Shown piece after piece: positions 13,007 to 25,149 of a stretch of DNA of 64,000 nucleotides (the first letter of the stretch is position 1; each line of letters begins with the position of its first letter). Below the pieces are notes generated by a model that was not told the DNA's origin, searched no databases, and saw nothing but the letters and a program-made list of their open reading frames with translations. The position numbers and the translations under genes are program-made. The stretch is from Polytrichum commune (Eukaryota; Streptophyta; Polytrichopsida; Polytrichales; Polytrichaceae): the NCBI GenBank assembly GCA_950295325.1, contig OX485804.1:39060001-39124000 (forward strand), written 5' to 3'.

Positions 13007-13676
13007 GAAGACTACCACGGTGAAGAACTTACAAAATGGGGAGCCAACCGAGAGCCAATAACTTTCAAGTCTATTCTATTCATATCATCTCATGCTATGT
13101 ATTCTTTATCATTATAGAATACCTAAACCTTGTCCACACATTACTTTTATAATAAGATGAAATACAAAACCTAATGATGCTGTCAAGGTTGTGAAGGGTC
13201 TGCCTCATCTGTGCCCATGCCACCAACCAAATCCAACGAGAGGGTTAGTAACCTACACAAGGTGAATAACATCAGTACCCAATTGTTATCTATGTCACAC
13301 AATCATGCAAGGCAAAATCATATATTTGGTATAAAACATACTCAAACTATCCTTGAGTATTCTACCTGTTCTTTAGCCATTTTGTGTGATCGAAGAATGA
13401 AGCACTTAGCCTACGCCTTCCACACTTCTGCACACTTTTACTCTAATCCCAGAAATTACCAAGAGTAAACTGCTCATGCGGCTTAACCTTTGAAAGGATG
13501 TCCCTTGTTTCCTTTCATTTAATATATGATTAGGTAACTATCCTTGTCCGTAGATGCATAGTATCGGATCTAGGGTGGATATTTGTTAGGTAAAACTTAC
13601 CTAACCCTAAGGTAATCAATCCTTTGGGGTTATATTTTACCTTCTGTGCGATTTATTTAAGGCATGGTAAAACAAA

Positions 13677-13680
<4 letters not shown>
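13007..13680. other. Intergenic spacer
   Basis: No gene recognised. A short imperfect hairpin, GGTAAAACTTACC paired with a downstream TATATTTTACC-like arm, lies at about 13590-13642. Confidence 0.35.

Positions 13681-13734
<54 letters not shown>
13681..13734 (+). repeat. (AG)27 microsatellite
   Basis: An uninterrupted run of 27 AG dinucleotides. It is the longest perfect microsatellite in the window. The apparent Arg-Glu repeat protein read across it is an artefact of this tract. Confidence 0.98.
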
Positions 13735-13737
<3 letters not shown>

Positions 13738-15112
13738 CTCAAAAATGATCATGCAACAAAAGCTATTGTGTGCTTTATTCATTGGGACAAAAAAATTGAA
13801 TTCTGGAGGTTAAATATTGTCTAAAATATAGGAATCACAAATTATAATAAATAATGTTGTGCATAATATGACCAATTATAGTGTTTAAGATCTAATTTAT
13901 GCTTCATATTAATGAATGTACTATGCAACTTGTAATAAACCCCATATGGATGGACAAAAAAGGGGGTACTATGTGCATATAGCTTGTGCATCCATTATTC
14001 TGTGACGTTTCTTTGTCATTTGGGTAGGGTTATACTTGTGATGATTGGTGCAACTGGTGTTCTTTAATTTATCCCTTACACAAAGTTAATTTTAATATTT
14101 ATTATAACGAAGGAATAGTATAATCATTCTAGGCTCAATTCAAAAATCAACATCATTGGAGGGAGACCTATATGCACATGCAATGAGCTTGCGTATCGTC
14201 TCTTTGATAATGAATAAGATATTCATATGAGCTCCGAAATTGTTGAGGCAAACGGGTACAGGCACTCTCCGGTGTTGGCAATCATCTCGTGTGTTATGCA
14301 TCCGAGGAGAAAGTGAGTGCAGAGTTACAAACGTCCATTTAAGGCCTGCTCAGTGCTCACCTCATTCGAGGCAGGTCTCTTGACAAGACCCAAGCCTGGT
14401 TCCAAAGTGCATTGGTACGAAGTTATATGGCCCTGTCCATTCTCGTGTTACATCAGACAAGCTGTGCTTGGATGGAACTGGAGCTGATATTGACAACCAT
14501 TGAAGCATACCCTTCATCATCTTCATGAAATCCGTATCCTAGATTGCTGATCCAATAAGTTGGAGTACGTGGGCCTCAACTGGACACCGTCAGCTCCGCC
14601 CATAACCAGAAAGGATCCCACTACCCGGATCCCTCGGTCCAATCAACTTGTTATGCTTTCTCATGACGTAACTACGTCATCCACTTTCACTACAATATCA
14701 AACACGAGATCACATAACAACATGGTGTTCAGCCATATCCAGTGGCATACTCACGAACTTGAAGCTCATGTGTGGCATCCTTTTCATTTGTTACAGCCGC
14801 ATCACATCGAAGGTTGTCCTCCGCGATTGTGTGACTCGTGTTCAGTGATGGCTGGGTGGTTTCCAGAACGATTTACCAAACAGTGACGTGGATGTGGAAT
14901 TGACTGCTCATGCAGTGGCGGTAAGGTCACATGGAAGTTGCAGCCTCCGCTTAATGAAGATGACCTGGAATGCAGTTGTTGGCTACATCGTGTTTTTGTG
15001 CCTTACAAGCGTGTTGTGAGGGGGTTGTTGACCTTTGGCCATCCAGTGCATGTGCTTCGTGGTTACTTACGTTTGGTAGTTTTTACATTTGGTCTGGTCT
15101 TTGTGCAGGTCC
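13735..15112. other. Intergenic spacer
   Basis: No gene recognised. A block near 14120-14240 (CATTCTAGGCTC..., then a TCTTTGATAATGAATAAGATATTCATATGAG-like stretch) has diverged relatives near 28570-28740 and 50220-50450, indicating an old dispersed repeat. Confidence 0.4.
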
Positions 15113-15121
15113 CTTCTCTTT

Positions 15122-16293
15122 GGCAGACGATATCCTACCCCCTATGAGCTTTTCGGGGGGGGGGGGGGGGGGGATATTCTGTCAGGGGGCAGCCCCCGAC
15201 ATTTTTCCTGCACCCGCCCGAAAACTGCTGCCCGCCCGCCCGATTTCGAAAAAACTAGTGTACTTGCATTTTTGAAGGCTACTCCACAAATCCCATATTG
15301 AGTGCACTTCATTTTCAAGGTCTCAAATCCAATATATATGTTCACTTCCATTGAGTAAATAAGCAATTGACTTGATTTCATTTTCAAAGTGAAACCGTCA
15401 ATAAAGAATGTAATTAACTTGGAAGTCAAAAATATTACAAAATCCTCATTACCGCTGAGGTTATAATTTTTGTCACTTACAATTGAAGGGACTTTGTCAT
15501 TCTAAAATGAAACTAAGATTTATGATTTATATTTATATTTTTATATAATTTATAATATAGTTAATACCTTCTACTATCACAAAGTTTTCATATGCATTTA
15601 AACTAGTTAAGTAAGATTGAATGCAACTAAGTCTAACATATTCGCGACGATGAAGGACGATGAAGGACGATATATGACATCCATGTTCTTCACAGTGCTT
15701 ATGTGTTCCTCGATGTCCAAAGCCGTGTACTACACCCTATAGTGTCCTTCTGTGTTTCTATAATTAGGATTAATCAGAAATTATTAGACTTAGTTGCATT
15801 CAATCTTACTTAACTAGTTTAAATGCATATGAAAACTTTGTGATAGTAGAAGGTATTAAATATATTATAAATTATATAAAAATATAAAAATAAACCAGAA
15901 ATTTTAGTTTCATTTTAGAATGACAAAGTCCCTTTCAACTGTAAGTGACAAAAATTATAACCTCAGCGGTAATGAGGATTTTGTAATATTTTTGACTTCC
16001 AAGTTAATTACATGCTTTATTTACGGTTTCACTTTGAAAATGAAATCTAGTCAATTGCTTATTTACTCAATGGAAGTAAACATATATATTGCATTTGAGA
16101 CCTTGAAAATGAAGTGCACTCAATATGGGATTTGTGGACAAGTAGCCTTCAAAAATGCAAGTACACTAGTTTTTTTGAAATCGGGCGGGCGGGCAGCAGT
16201 TTTCAGGCGGGTGCAGGAAAAATGTCGGGGGCTGCCCCCTGACAGAATATTCCTCCCCCCCAAAAGCTCGTAGGGGGTAGCATATCGTCTGCC
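15122..16293. mobile_element. Foldback Mutator-type (MULE-derived) element with perfect 9-bp TSD
   Basis: Two inverted arms of roughly 510-515 bp (15122-15636 and 15784-16293) enclose a loop of about 147 bp. The outer ends read GGCAGACGATATCCTACC and its near-perfect mirror. The nonamer CTTCTCTTT directly flanks both ends (15113-15121 and 16294-16302), an exact 9-bp target-site duplication diagnostic of the Mutator superfamily. There is no transposase. The arms encode nothing convincing; the similar peptides readable in them simply reflect the inverted repeat. The left arm has a 19-base G-run (15155-15173) that is only a short C-run in the right arm. The loop has a tandem GATGAAGGAC duplication at 15648-15668. 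Confidence 0.93.
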
Positions 16294-16302
16294 CTTCTCT
16301 TT

Positions 16303-17585
16303 GCCCCTCTCCCAAGCCCGGCTTGAGGTCATTGAGGTGTTTTGTGGGCATATTCCTATGTAACACTGGGAAATCACCAATTGATTCAATTTCTTTTTAA
16401 AAAAAAAACAAAAGTTTAGTATGAGCTGATTGGCAATTCCAAATCAGAGCCGGGTGTTGTCAGAGCTCATTTCAATACCTTATTTCATCATTAAAGTGAT
16501 CCGTGAAGATTCTTCTTGAATGACAAGATAGGCCCTCCCAATTATGTTGGTTATTGAACCTAAGATCATTAACGAATTGTGAGCAGGCACTCCAATATCT
16601 TAATCACATGTCCTTTTAGTGCACTTTCTTAGGTTCACACCTAGCCACACACCACTGAAATAGTGTGTACAGTTAAGACACAAAACCAAATTAGACTCGC
16701 TTACCCTTGCACAATGGTGTTGCATCAAAAGCGATAAGGAAGAACCAAACACAACCTTGTATCAAGTATTTTTCATGTTGCCATCTGGAGATCAGCTGAA
16801 ATGAAGTTGAACTGACACATGATCCGCAAAGACTGACGAAGCCTCATTATCATTTGGTGTGATATATGGCAAGGTGAGGCCATGACATGCTGACAATAAT
16901 TTTGTGGTCACTGGACTAATCTGTTTAAGCAGTACGCCTCAAAAACAGCTCCTGCACCTTCTCATTAATAAACTTAGAGCTGCTATGTATGCACTAGGCT
17001 GTCTGTCGAAGACTCTGAATGAGATTCTGAATATGATGATATTTGCTACAAACTCCCTCATGCCTTTGGAAAAAACATTGACCAGTTGGGGCTTGAGGTG
17101 GCGTTCTGGGGTCGGAGAAGAGGATGACATCCGAAAGAGCACAACCCTGGCCCTGCCCCGCCCTCAATCTAGGCCATCGATCTCCATGATCGGGGGGCCC
17201 AGAGGGCAGGCTGTCAAAATGGTTATGTCCAGTAACCTCGTCTTGAAAGGCCTTCAGAGATAACGTAGTCCGTAATCAAGCTCCACCCACAAGCCACAAT
17301 ATAGAGGAAGATTGGAATCTGAGAAGGGTTAAGGGAAGGAAATAATGATCTAACTCACACTGGAATAGGTTGGGAAAAACCTCACCCCAACTACTACAAA
17401 ACCCATCTACCTATCCTTGTTGTCTAATTGAAAACTGCCAGTATCAGTATGTTCAAAATCACAGAAGAAAAGAGAAACAGGGAATCAATCTGACCACAAT
17501 TTATTCACATATCTAGTGAGAGGAATGTAGAGCATGGCTGGAAGGAGACGGTAAATTGACAAACGAAAAGGAGAAGGATTCGGCT
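16303..17585. other. Spacer downstream of the channel gene
   Basis: No gene recognised. About 16490-16565 contains a GGCCCTCCCAATTATGTTGG block shared with the dispersed repeat family at 29.2 and 45.7 kb. The last several hundred bases probably contain the 3' UTR of the minus-strand channel gene. Confidence 0.4.
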
Positions 17586-20500
17586 TCAGACTTTATCTAC
17601 TAGGACAATGAAGCTGTCATCTAATGACCAGAGTTTGCGGGTTGCCTTGTTGGGTGGGTTGATAACCGGGCGCTCTTTGAATACACGGTGATACCCAATC
17701 ACAATCTCTTGTCTCCGGCGAGCTCGCAGCATTATCTCATAGAAGCTCAGTTCCTCAGTCTCCTCTTCAAGATACATTTCTGCAGGCCGGATGAACATTT
17801 CGTTACCCTGGAAATACGCACACAGCCAGGTTGCCTATTAGTCCTCACCCCATTCAACAAGCCTGTCTTAAGAACGTAAGGCCTTCAAACATTCTCAAAC
17901 CGAGCCTTAGGCTTTGCGTGGTGGTCAAGCCAAGCGATTTTGCTGTCGTGTCTATTCCTGATTGGTACAAGGAAGCACATTATCATCCATAATTGATGAC
18001 CCTATCATGGCTTGACCACTATGTCTAATAATAGACACATGTCGCCCTTCCTGTTGACACCCAATACCTACCTTGTCACTACTATGACTTGGGAGGTTGA
18101 GCGCCTACTATAGCCCATGGCAAGGCTCCTCGCACCCATCACCTAGTTCTTAAATTCGATGCTTGTGTCAAAGTGTCTTTGATTCCTGATCCCATGAAAC
18201 ACACTTAGGAAGCCTAAGGGTGGGTATTTGATTTTGTTACTAACCTCTAGTTCCAATTTTCGAAGGCAAATTAGAAGCAAAGACCCTTTGGTTCCAAGGT
18301 GTTTACAATAAAAGAACCTCCGGTCCCGGTTATATGAAAAGATTCAAAGACCCAGTGGTTTTTCATGAAAGAACTCACAAAGAACCGGCGGATTTTAGAA
18401 GGTTGTTTGACTGGCATTTGATTTTCTAAGAATCACGGTTCTAAATTCAAAGAATTGGTGGGGGCTGATTTCAATACCAGGGTCCAAGAAACTCAAGAAT
18501 TGAGCAATTCTATTAGGGGAGAACAAAATAGCGTACCCAAGGAGCTTACATTAGGGTCCGGGTCCAAGTTATGACAAAATGAAGTGGCCTAATGTGGCAT
18601 CACTTCCCCGCCAAATCTCGGCAGTCCCCATCCCCACTCAAGAAAACACTCATGGTTTGACGACCACCTCTTCAAGCTTGGGTTTAATCTTGAGTCCAAT
18701 GGTAACGTCCATTTCAGGGGTGTTTTTGGAACCCCAAGTTTCTTTGACCCGGAAACTAATGTAAACCCACCCTAACTAATCATGTGAAGGAATTTGAACT
18801 CACCTCTTCAGCAAAAAGCTCATCGAGAACTCCATTGATTTGCTTGTCTTCTGCCACCATGGCCAAAGCCATGCTCACCATCTCGTCCGATATCACAATC
18901 TCCCGTGGGTCAGCTTCGGCAATCACTTCCTTTGTCTGTGCATCAAGGACCTCGCTGATGATGATGGACTGGCCAGTGCTGTGTTGCAACTCATCAATCC
19001 AGCTGCTTTGAGTGTTGCCTGCCGGCCGTATTTGAACAGCCCTTGCTTCTATATACGGCAGCCTCTTCGACTGTCATAAACCAAAACCAAGGAGACGCTG
19101 GTCATCACCGGGCCAAAAACCATGAAGAGACCCACTCTTTTCACTAGACTCTAGAGAGGTGAAGAGATTGGAAATAAAATTGAGAGCTTGAAGAAAGGAG
19201 CCGCCTTCTTATTCATTTGAAAGGGAGCCTTAACTCGTGCTTGTTCGCTCAACTCCACTTCACACCTGAGCTTTCAGTTTAAACAATGGCTATTTAGATG
19301 GCCACTGGATATCTCACTTTGAGCATGGCCACTTTATACTTGCTCAAACTAATGAGACCTTGAGGATCGTAGAGACTTGCATGTGCACATCCATCAAAGA
19401 GGAACGGCGTTGTCAGAAGTTCCGTCAATCATTCAGATGAAGTAAGTAATCCTGTATTATGAATAACAGCGCAAACTAATGCTTGATAACCAAAAAATTG
19501 TAAGGGTACCTGAATACTCTTGAGAAGAATTAATGTTGTAAGGGGACGAGATTTGTCTGCATGAAATACTGTGTCTCCATCTGCCACGAGTAGAATCTGA
19601 AAAGACACAGTTGCAGGGAAGTTAATGACATCGGCCCCACATTCATAGATGTGATCCATATAGAAGAGAGTTACAGGTGAACCAATTCATTATCCTAAAT
19701 GCTGATTCAAAATCAAAGCTTCAGGAAAGTGGCTGAATCATATTTCCAAAAATTCTATGTATTGTGAAATATAAGGAATAACCAAAGCATTTCAATGAAT
19801 AGCTGATTGAGATTAATGTACCGAATCAAACGTTTCTATGGGCAGGCTTTCAAGGTCTTTCTTACTGCCAGCACTTCCTGTGCAATGAGTCAATTTCACA
19901 TTCTCAAAGTGCTCTGGATCTACTCCCTTCTCAGTCAATCTCCTCTCACGTTCCTCCTTGGGCACTTCGCTGAACACCCACAACTCTGACCCTTGTCCTA
20001 ATGATTTCTCCAGAGCCTGCAAATAAATTGAACAAAACGATTAGTGGGAGTGAAAGGGCAATGAGTGAAGCTTCAAACTTGAAGAAGATGATGATGATGC
20101 CTTCCCTGATGGATTTTTGAAATCCGGCAATGTACTTGAACACAAGATCGAACAATCTCAAAACCTACAGATTATCACAAACAAAAAACTAAATATGGCA
20201 TCCAATGCTTATGTATGGAAATGGCTTACAGTGATCATATCCTCCATGTCATGCCGCCAGCCACAGAAGAGAATCTTTTTCACTGGCTTTTTGTTGCTCA
20301 CTACCTTGGGTGACTGAATAGAAGGCACTCTCACCTGATAATTCCAAGCAACAATCACGTCATTTACCTTCCCAAGCAAACCAGGACTGCTTTTCTTAGA
20401 GTGCATCATATGAGAAGAAGAACAATTGTATGTCTTACTTGAACTCTTTGCTAAATACACCTTCGCCAAATTCTCCACAAAAATAATTTTGACTAAAATG

Positions 20501-23500
20501 GTGAAGGTAAACTTGATGGCATTCACAGATTGGTTGGGAATCTTAAATTAAACCCCAATAGCTCCATGTAAGCATTTCCTGTCCTTACATATTGGAAAAA
20601 TACTATAATTCCATTCCTTCGTCGTCTATGCTTAGAAACACCTATTCTTAGAAGATACCTAATGCCTCTCTTGGTAACCCATCTCAAACCTAAGAAGTAA
20701 CAACAGCTTGCAGGAAGAGCAACAACAGCAGAATGCCAACAAATGTGACGTGAAAATTGGAAAAAAAGCAATAACACCCCAGTGGCAGAAGACCCCAAAG
20801 AAGCATGAATCTCAAGCTGCCCTGTATGTACATTCCCCAACACATTCAATCCCGAAGAACAACTTGCAAGAAGAGCAACAACAAAAGAACGCCAACAGAT
20901 TGATTTGTGCATTTGAAAAGACAACAACAACACCAGTAGCAGCAGAGCCCAAAGAAGCAGGAAAGTGGTACCTCGGGAAGCGAGGTAGATGGAGCATAGG
21001 AGTCATCATCATCTGCCACAACAAGCACCTCGTCACCTTCTGCAAGGACATAGTCGTCGTCCGGGTTGAGCACAATCTTGCCTTTCCTGGCTGCCACTTT
21101 GACACCACATGGAATAGCATCTGGGAAGCTCAATAAAACATCCGCAAACCGCATTCCATCTAACTCAGGCCACCGCTTGATGTAAAACTCTGCATTCTCA
21201 AACCCTAGTATGTCCTCCCACACCTGTTTTATATTGCAGCCACATTGAACGCATTAGGAGTCAATTTGACCTCCAATTCTCCGTCCGAATCTCTCGGCAT
21301 TTTGTGGGATTGGTATGTACAAGTGGAGCGGCCCAGTGGCTCTGAACAAACTTTGACTTAAAACTCTAGCAACATGTGAATCTCTACTGTAGAAAAAGAA
21401 ACCCGGGGTGGCAACAATCTGTAACACCAGGATAGGTCAGCATCCTTACAACTGAGATTGGGTTTTGAAGAAGCACTATTATGGAGCTGCTTTTGTATTA
21501 CAACATCTCTATTCAATCAATTAATTTTTTTACTGAAAAGCATCAGAAGTGATTCAGAAACAAATGTTCTAAAGGGGAGAGAGAAAGTAAAAGAGACTCA
21601 CTTGAGCAAGACCAGGTTGCCGGGCACATTGGATCATCAGGCGGCTAATGACATCCTGTGCCACTACTGTTTCTACATGGTCTCCACCAACTTTCTTTAC
21701 ATAAGTCTCATTATCAATGTCACTCAGCTCCACAACAATGTGGCCCTTGAACTCGTCTTCATCCACCACACTGAAGATTGTCTTGATGATGTTCACAGCA
21801 ACCTCATCGTTCTGCCAAACAATTAGCCCAATGACGAATTTAAGGTTCCCTCTAATAGTTGTCGGTTGATAGATCCAATCATAATGAAGAGAGCATCTAG
21901 CATCTGCTACAATCCTTCCTAGTCCGGGTACCTAATTTTCAATCTAAGTGATCGCCTTAAGGGCGCCTCCACTCATGGAGTCGCAAACAGGCCCCCATAA
22001 TAGGCCTTTAAGGCTTTTTAAGGCAAGGTTGCAAGGTATATCCCACCTTTAAGCCTCTGTATGTATCTAAAAATGTCATTGTCCATCAGTTATGTAATAG
22101 TGACCCTCTCTCACCTCACCAAGGATAGTGCGCCAAAGGAACCTTGAGAGAGGGCCTCTATGACACAATCCATGGCTGTAAGGAATTTGGACATATACAT
22201 ATATATGGGCTTTGGAGGTGGCAGAAAATTTGCTTTAAAAGACCTAAAAAGTTAATGGTTGACGCATGTTTGCGGCTCCATGAGTGAAGATACTCTAATA
22301 GATATCAACGCACCTCATCTGCAACTTGACCTTCAGCTAGAATAATTATGGAGCTGGCATCGGAGATGGACGTCTGCAACAGTTGCACAAGTGAACGTCG
22401 AAACTTTGTTAGGACAAAGCCTGAATTAATGATGGTGAACATATAGATAGGGTGAGAAATATGAAATTCCTCAAATGCAAGTATACAAGCATGTGCACTT
22501 CGGCGGTTCTAAAAGATGTACCTTTCGAAGCACTTCACTGTCGAGGCGACTGCCACTGTAATAATCAACAGTGGTGCCATACATATCAATGTTTTGTGTC
22601 TTCATATCCAGCTCCATTTGATCCACTTCTCGTTCTGCTACTACACCAATCCATCCTCCACCTAGGCTCTGATTGGCCACAGCCAGCTGCCTCAGCAGTG
22701 GAGCCTGCATTGAGCTTTGTAACTGTGAGTGAAGAAATCAATCAATTTACTAAATTCAAGAAGCTGGACCAGTGTCACTTAACATTGTTAAGACCCAGGT
22801 ATGCTAACATTTTTTGCCTAAATGGGCAAACTAGATAGCATAGTATAATTGGGGTAAGCATAAACCGGCTTCGCCCCTCATACGTATGGATTCGGCCCAT
22901 ATATTTTGTTGCAATTGACTTTTAATTCCCCACCCAGGGGCGGCCCAATAAGGAGCTATGCAATGGCAGAAGCACTGTAACCAGTGGATATGATTATTTA
23001 CGGGCTTTTGTGAAAAGAGACCCAAGTTTGTAGGCATTTGAAAATGCATCTATATACTCACAAGTTTATAAACCACCCCCGCTTTTAGTGTTGAAAGTGC
23101 ATAGTCCTGGTTTGAGCGAGGTTGCATCAAGGTCCAGAAGAATGGGGTCCAACAAGCATGAGATAGGACATCTTAGGCACCATTTTGCTCATGTTTAGCT
23201 TCAAGGTGGCATTTAACCATGCTTGGTAGGCGAAGATCCAGTTGTAGTCTGATGTGATAAAATTGATGCGAAATCGGTGTTGATCAATATCTGAATTTAA
23301 AGGTTTGTGATGTAAGCTATAATATTTTGTCGAGGAGGATAACCCATACCAGCTTGTTGCTCCAGCCAAGAATTACAGTGTGGTGCATGCTGCTGGCATC
23401 CCCCAATTCCTCGGCTTCCTGAACCAGTTCTTCATGATTTACGCCTTCAAGTGCCACAGAACTTGTGTCCGCGGCCATAGCTTCCCAGCGCCAGACAACT

Positions 23501-23566
23501 TCACATACAAACCCTTACACCTCCCAAGTTCTGAACAGTCTCAACTATCTGCTTGTAGGCTGCTTC
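17586..23566 (-). CDS. CASTOR/POLLUX-family ion channel homologue, C-terminal half; 5' end unresolved
   Basis: Proposed exons, 5' to 3' on the minus strand: 23566-23521 and 23498-23350 (both tentative), 22722-22522, 22373-22314, 21811-21602, 21223-20972, 20334-20230, 20016-19822, 19596-19510, 19070-18804, 17807-17586 (TGA). All phases join. The roughly 600 residues read contain the family's hallmark blocks: VILGWSNKL, QCARQPGLAQVWEDILGFEN, FYIKRWPELDG, FPDAIPCGVKV, ILFCGWRHDMEDMI, GSELWVFSEVP, LESLPIETFDS, LVSMALAMVAEDKQIN-like and a GNEMFIRP C-terminus. CASTOR and POLLUX are nuclear-envelope cation channels for symbiotic calcium spiking, with an N-terminal pore and C-terminal RCK-type domains. 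Only the regulatory half is found here; no transmembrane or pore exon was recognised. The sequence fits CASTOR/POLLUX better than the plastid PEC1/PEC2 branch but is diverged from both. It may be a gene with distant 5' exons, a divergent paralogue, or a truncated copy. Confidence 0.85.
20700..20965 (-). repeat. Tandem duplication inside a channel-gene intron
   Basis: Two diverged copies about 158 bp apart (about 20705-20815 and 20862-20965) share GGAAGAGCAACAACA, GCCAACA, and CCCCAAAGAAGCA-type blocks. The second copy ends within about 8 bp of the exon boundary at 20972, so the 5' end of this intron was built by duplication. Confidence 0.7.
21961..22295. mobile_element. Intronic PIF/Harbinger (Tourist-like) MITE
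   Basis: The ends are GGGCGCCTCCACTCATGGAG and, reversed, GAGTATCTTCACTCATGGAG. The inner part of this TIR (ACTCATGGAG.CGCAAACA) is nearly perfect. TAA flanks both sides (21958-21960 and 22296-22298), matching the 3-bp TWA duplication of PIF/Harbinger MITEs. The 335-bp element occupies most of a 502-bp intron of the minus-strand channel gene and ends 18 bp from the exon at 22314. Confidence 0.75.
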
Positions 23567-23701
23567 CTGTTTCAGAGGCAGCAAAACAAGTAAGTCCCAC
23601 AAAACAATGAACACACAAGTAGGATATTCATTCAGCTTAGGAGTGGAATCCCCACATCAATTTTTTTTCCCCCTTCCAGAAACTCGAATTTCTCCATTCA
23701 T

Positions 23702-24179
23702 ATCCCCCCTGTTTAACCCTTTTGTAAACTTTCTAGAACCCAGGGTGTCTGCCTAAGCTCAACCTCCGTTAAACAACTCCAAGAATAATGTGCAGTGCTA
23801 AGTGTTTAGGTTTAGGGTGCCCATATCACCCATGTAACAAGAGCCTTCCTATCCCCTGAGAAAGGTAAAATTTTGAACAGTCTCGAGTGTCTACATGAGC
23901 ACACGAGCTGCGAAGAAGAGTTTTCTCCCCTCTCTCTGCTTTACTGTCGGCTAATTAGACATCAGTCACCCCCCTAAGATGCATCCAGACATTCAAACTT
24001 TCTGATCATATTCCCCCCTGGTTTAACTCTTTGGTAAGCTTTCCAGAACCCAAGCGTCTGCCTAAACCTCCGTTAACCATCAACTCCAATAATAATATTC
24101 AGTGCTTAGTGTTGAGGTTTAGGTTGCCCGCAATATCACCTATGTAACAAGAAGAGCCTTCCTATCCCTCGCAAAAGTT
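23702..24179 (+). repeat. Direct repeat pair, about 165 bp, spaced about 311 bp
   Basis: Copies at about 23702-23866 and 24012-24179 share CCCCTGGTTTAAC-type starts, TTTC.AGAACCCA, TCTGCCTAA, AACCTCCGTTAA, and ATGTAACAAGA..GAGCCTTCCTATCCC blocks in the same order. Divergence is roughly 15-20 percent by eye. They lie just upstream of the recognisable channel-gene exons. Confidence 0.75.
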
Positions 24180-24573
24180 GAAGCTTTACAATGCTAGAGA
24201 TTGAAGGATGGCGCTTCTTGCCATGGCTAAGCTTGGCCATCATCACTCACCCACTTAGCAGTGATTCTTACCGGCTTAGACTGCTGCCAAATTTCTACAA
24301 CGTTGCCGTCTCCGAACCCTGTCGTGCACGCAGCATTTAAAAAATCTTCACCTCCTATAAACTCTTTGAAGACTAGCCCGCATTCCTCAACGTCTTAAGT
24401 ACTCCAGAGCGGCTCCCCGAACACTTTCAGCGTTGTGGCTTGTTGACATCCACCCTATTAGAAGGATCCAGATTCCACTACTGCTCCCAACATGTCACTT
24501 GAAACGATTCCAGTCTCGTCCCGGCGCAACTTTATGCATCATATTCTAATCATCGCTCCTCCGATAAAACAGG

Positions 24574-24990
24574 CTCACCGCCAAAGCATATCCTAGAATA
24601 TCCCTCGCATTCCACACCTTGAGTGCCAAAAGTGCTCCCAAAATCCCTCGTCCGCCGGGGCTGTCAAGTTACGATCGGCCTCCTTCCTGTGCAGCAAGCA
24701 CCCTCGTCAGCACAACATTGAAAAACACAGCCTCAGCACCACTTAACTTAAATAGCAAACTTAAAACTCTTGCAATTTTCTCACTGCCGAAGCATATCCT
24801 GGAATATCCCTAGCTTTCCACACCTTGACTGCCAAAAGTGCTCCCCAACTCCCTCATCCGCCGAAGTTGTCAGGTTACGATCGGCCTCCTCCCTGTGCAG
24901 CAAGCAACCTCGATCAGCACAACATTGAAAAACACAATCAGCGCCACTTAACTTAAATAGCTAACTCAAAACTCTTGCAATTTTCTCACC
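24574..24990 (+). repeat. Tandem duplication, two copies of about 206 bp
   Basis: Copies 24574-24779 and 24780-24990 are head-to-tail. They share GAAGCATATCCT.GAATATCCC, CTGCCAAAAGTGCTCCC, GTTACGATCGGCCTCCT, CAGCACAACATTGAAAAACA and AACTCTTGCAATTTTCTCAC, with scattered differences. The peptides in the plus frames are interrupted and no family is recognised. Confidence 0.85.
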
Positions 24991-25149
24991 ACCTGGGCGC
25001 CTTTCGAGGCCCAAGAGGCAACGATCGCCACTCCAATCGAACCCGCCTCCGATTCCACCGCCACGCACACATTTTCATACTTACTCATGAATCACCCTTC
25101 ATCTACGGCGTTATCCGAATTTCGGTACATCTGCTCCTTCCCTTGACCA

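Noticed and set aside
12683-13018. 111-codon minus-strand frame with repeated Gly-Val-Gly/Leu-rich motifs
   Set aside because: It overlaps the degenerate 52-bp minisatellite; the peptide periodicity is that of the DNA repeat.
13624-13824. Open frame with Arg-Glu repeats
   Set aside because: It is simply the (AG)27 microsatellite read in frame.
15142-16389. Similar open frames in both arms of the 15-16 kb inverted repeat
   Set aside because: They are mirror images created by the foldback element and have no family resemblance.
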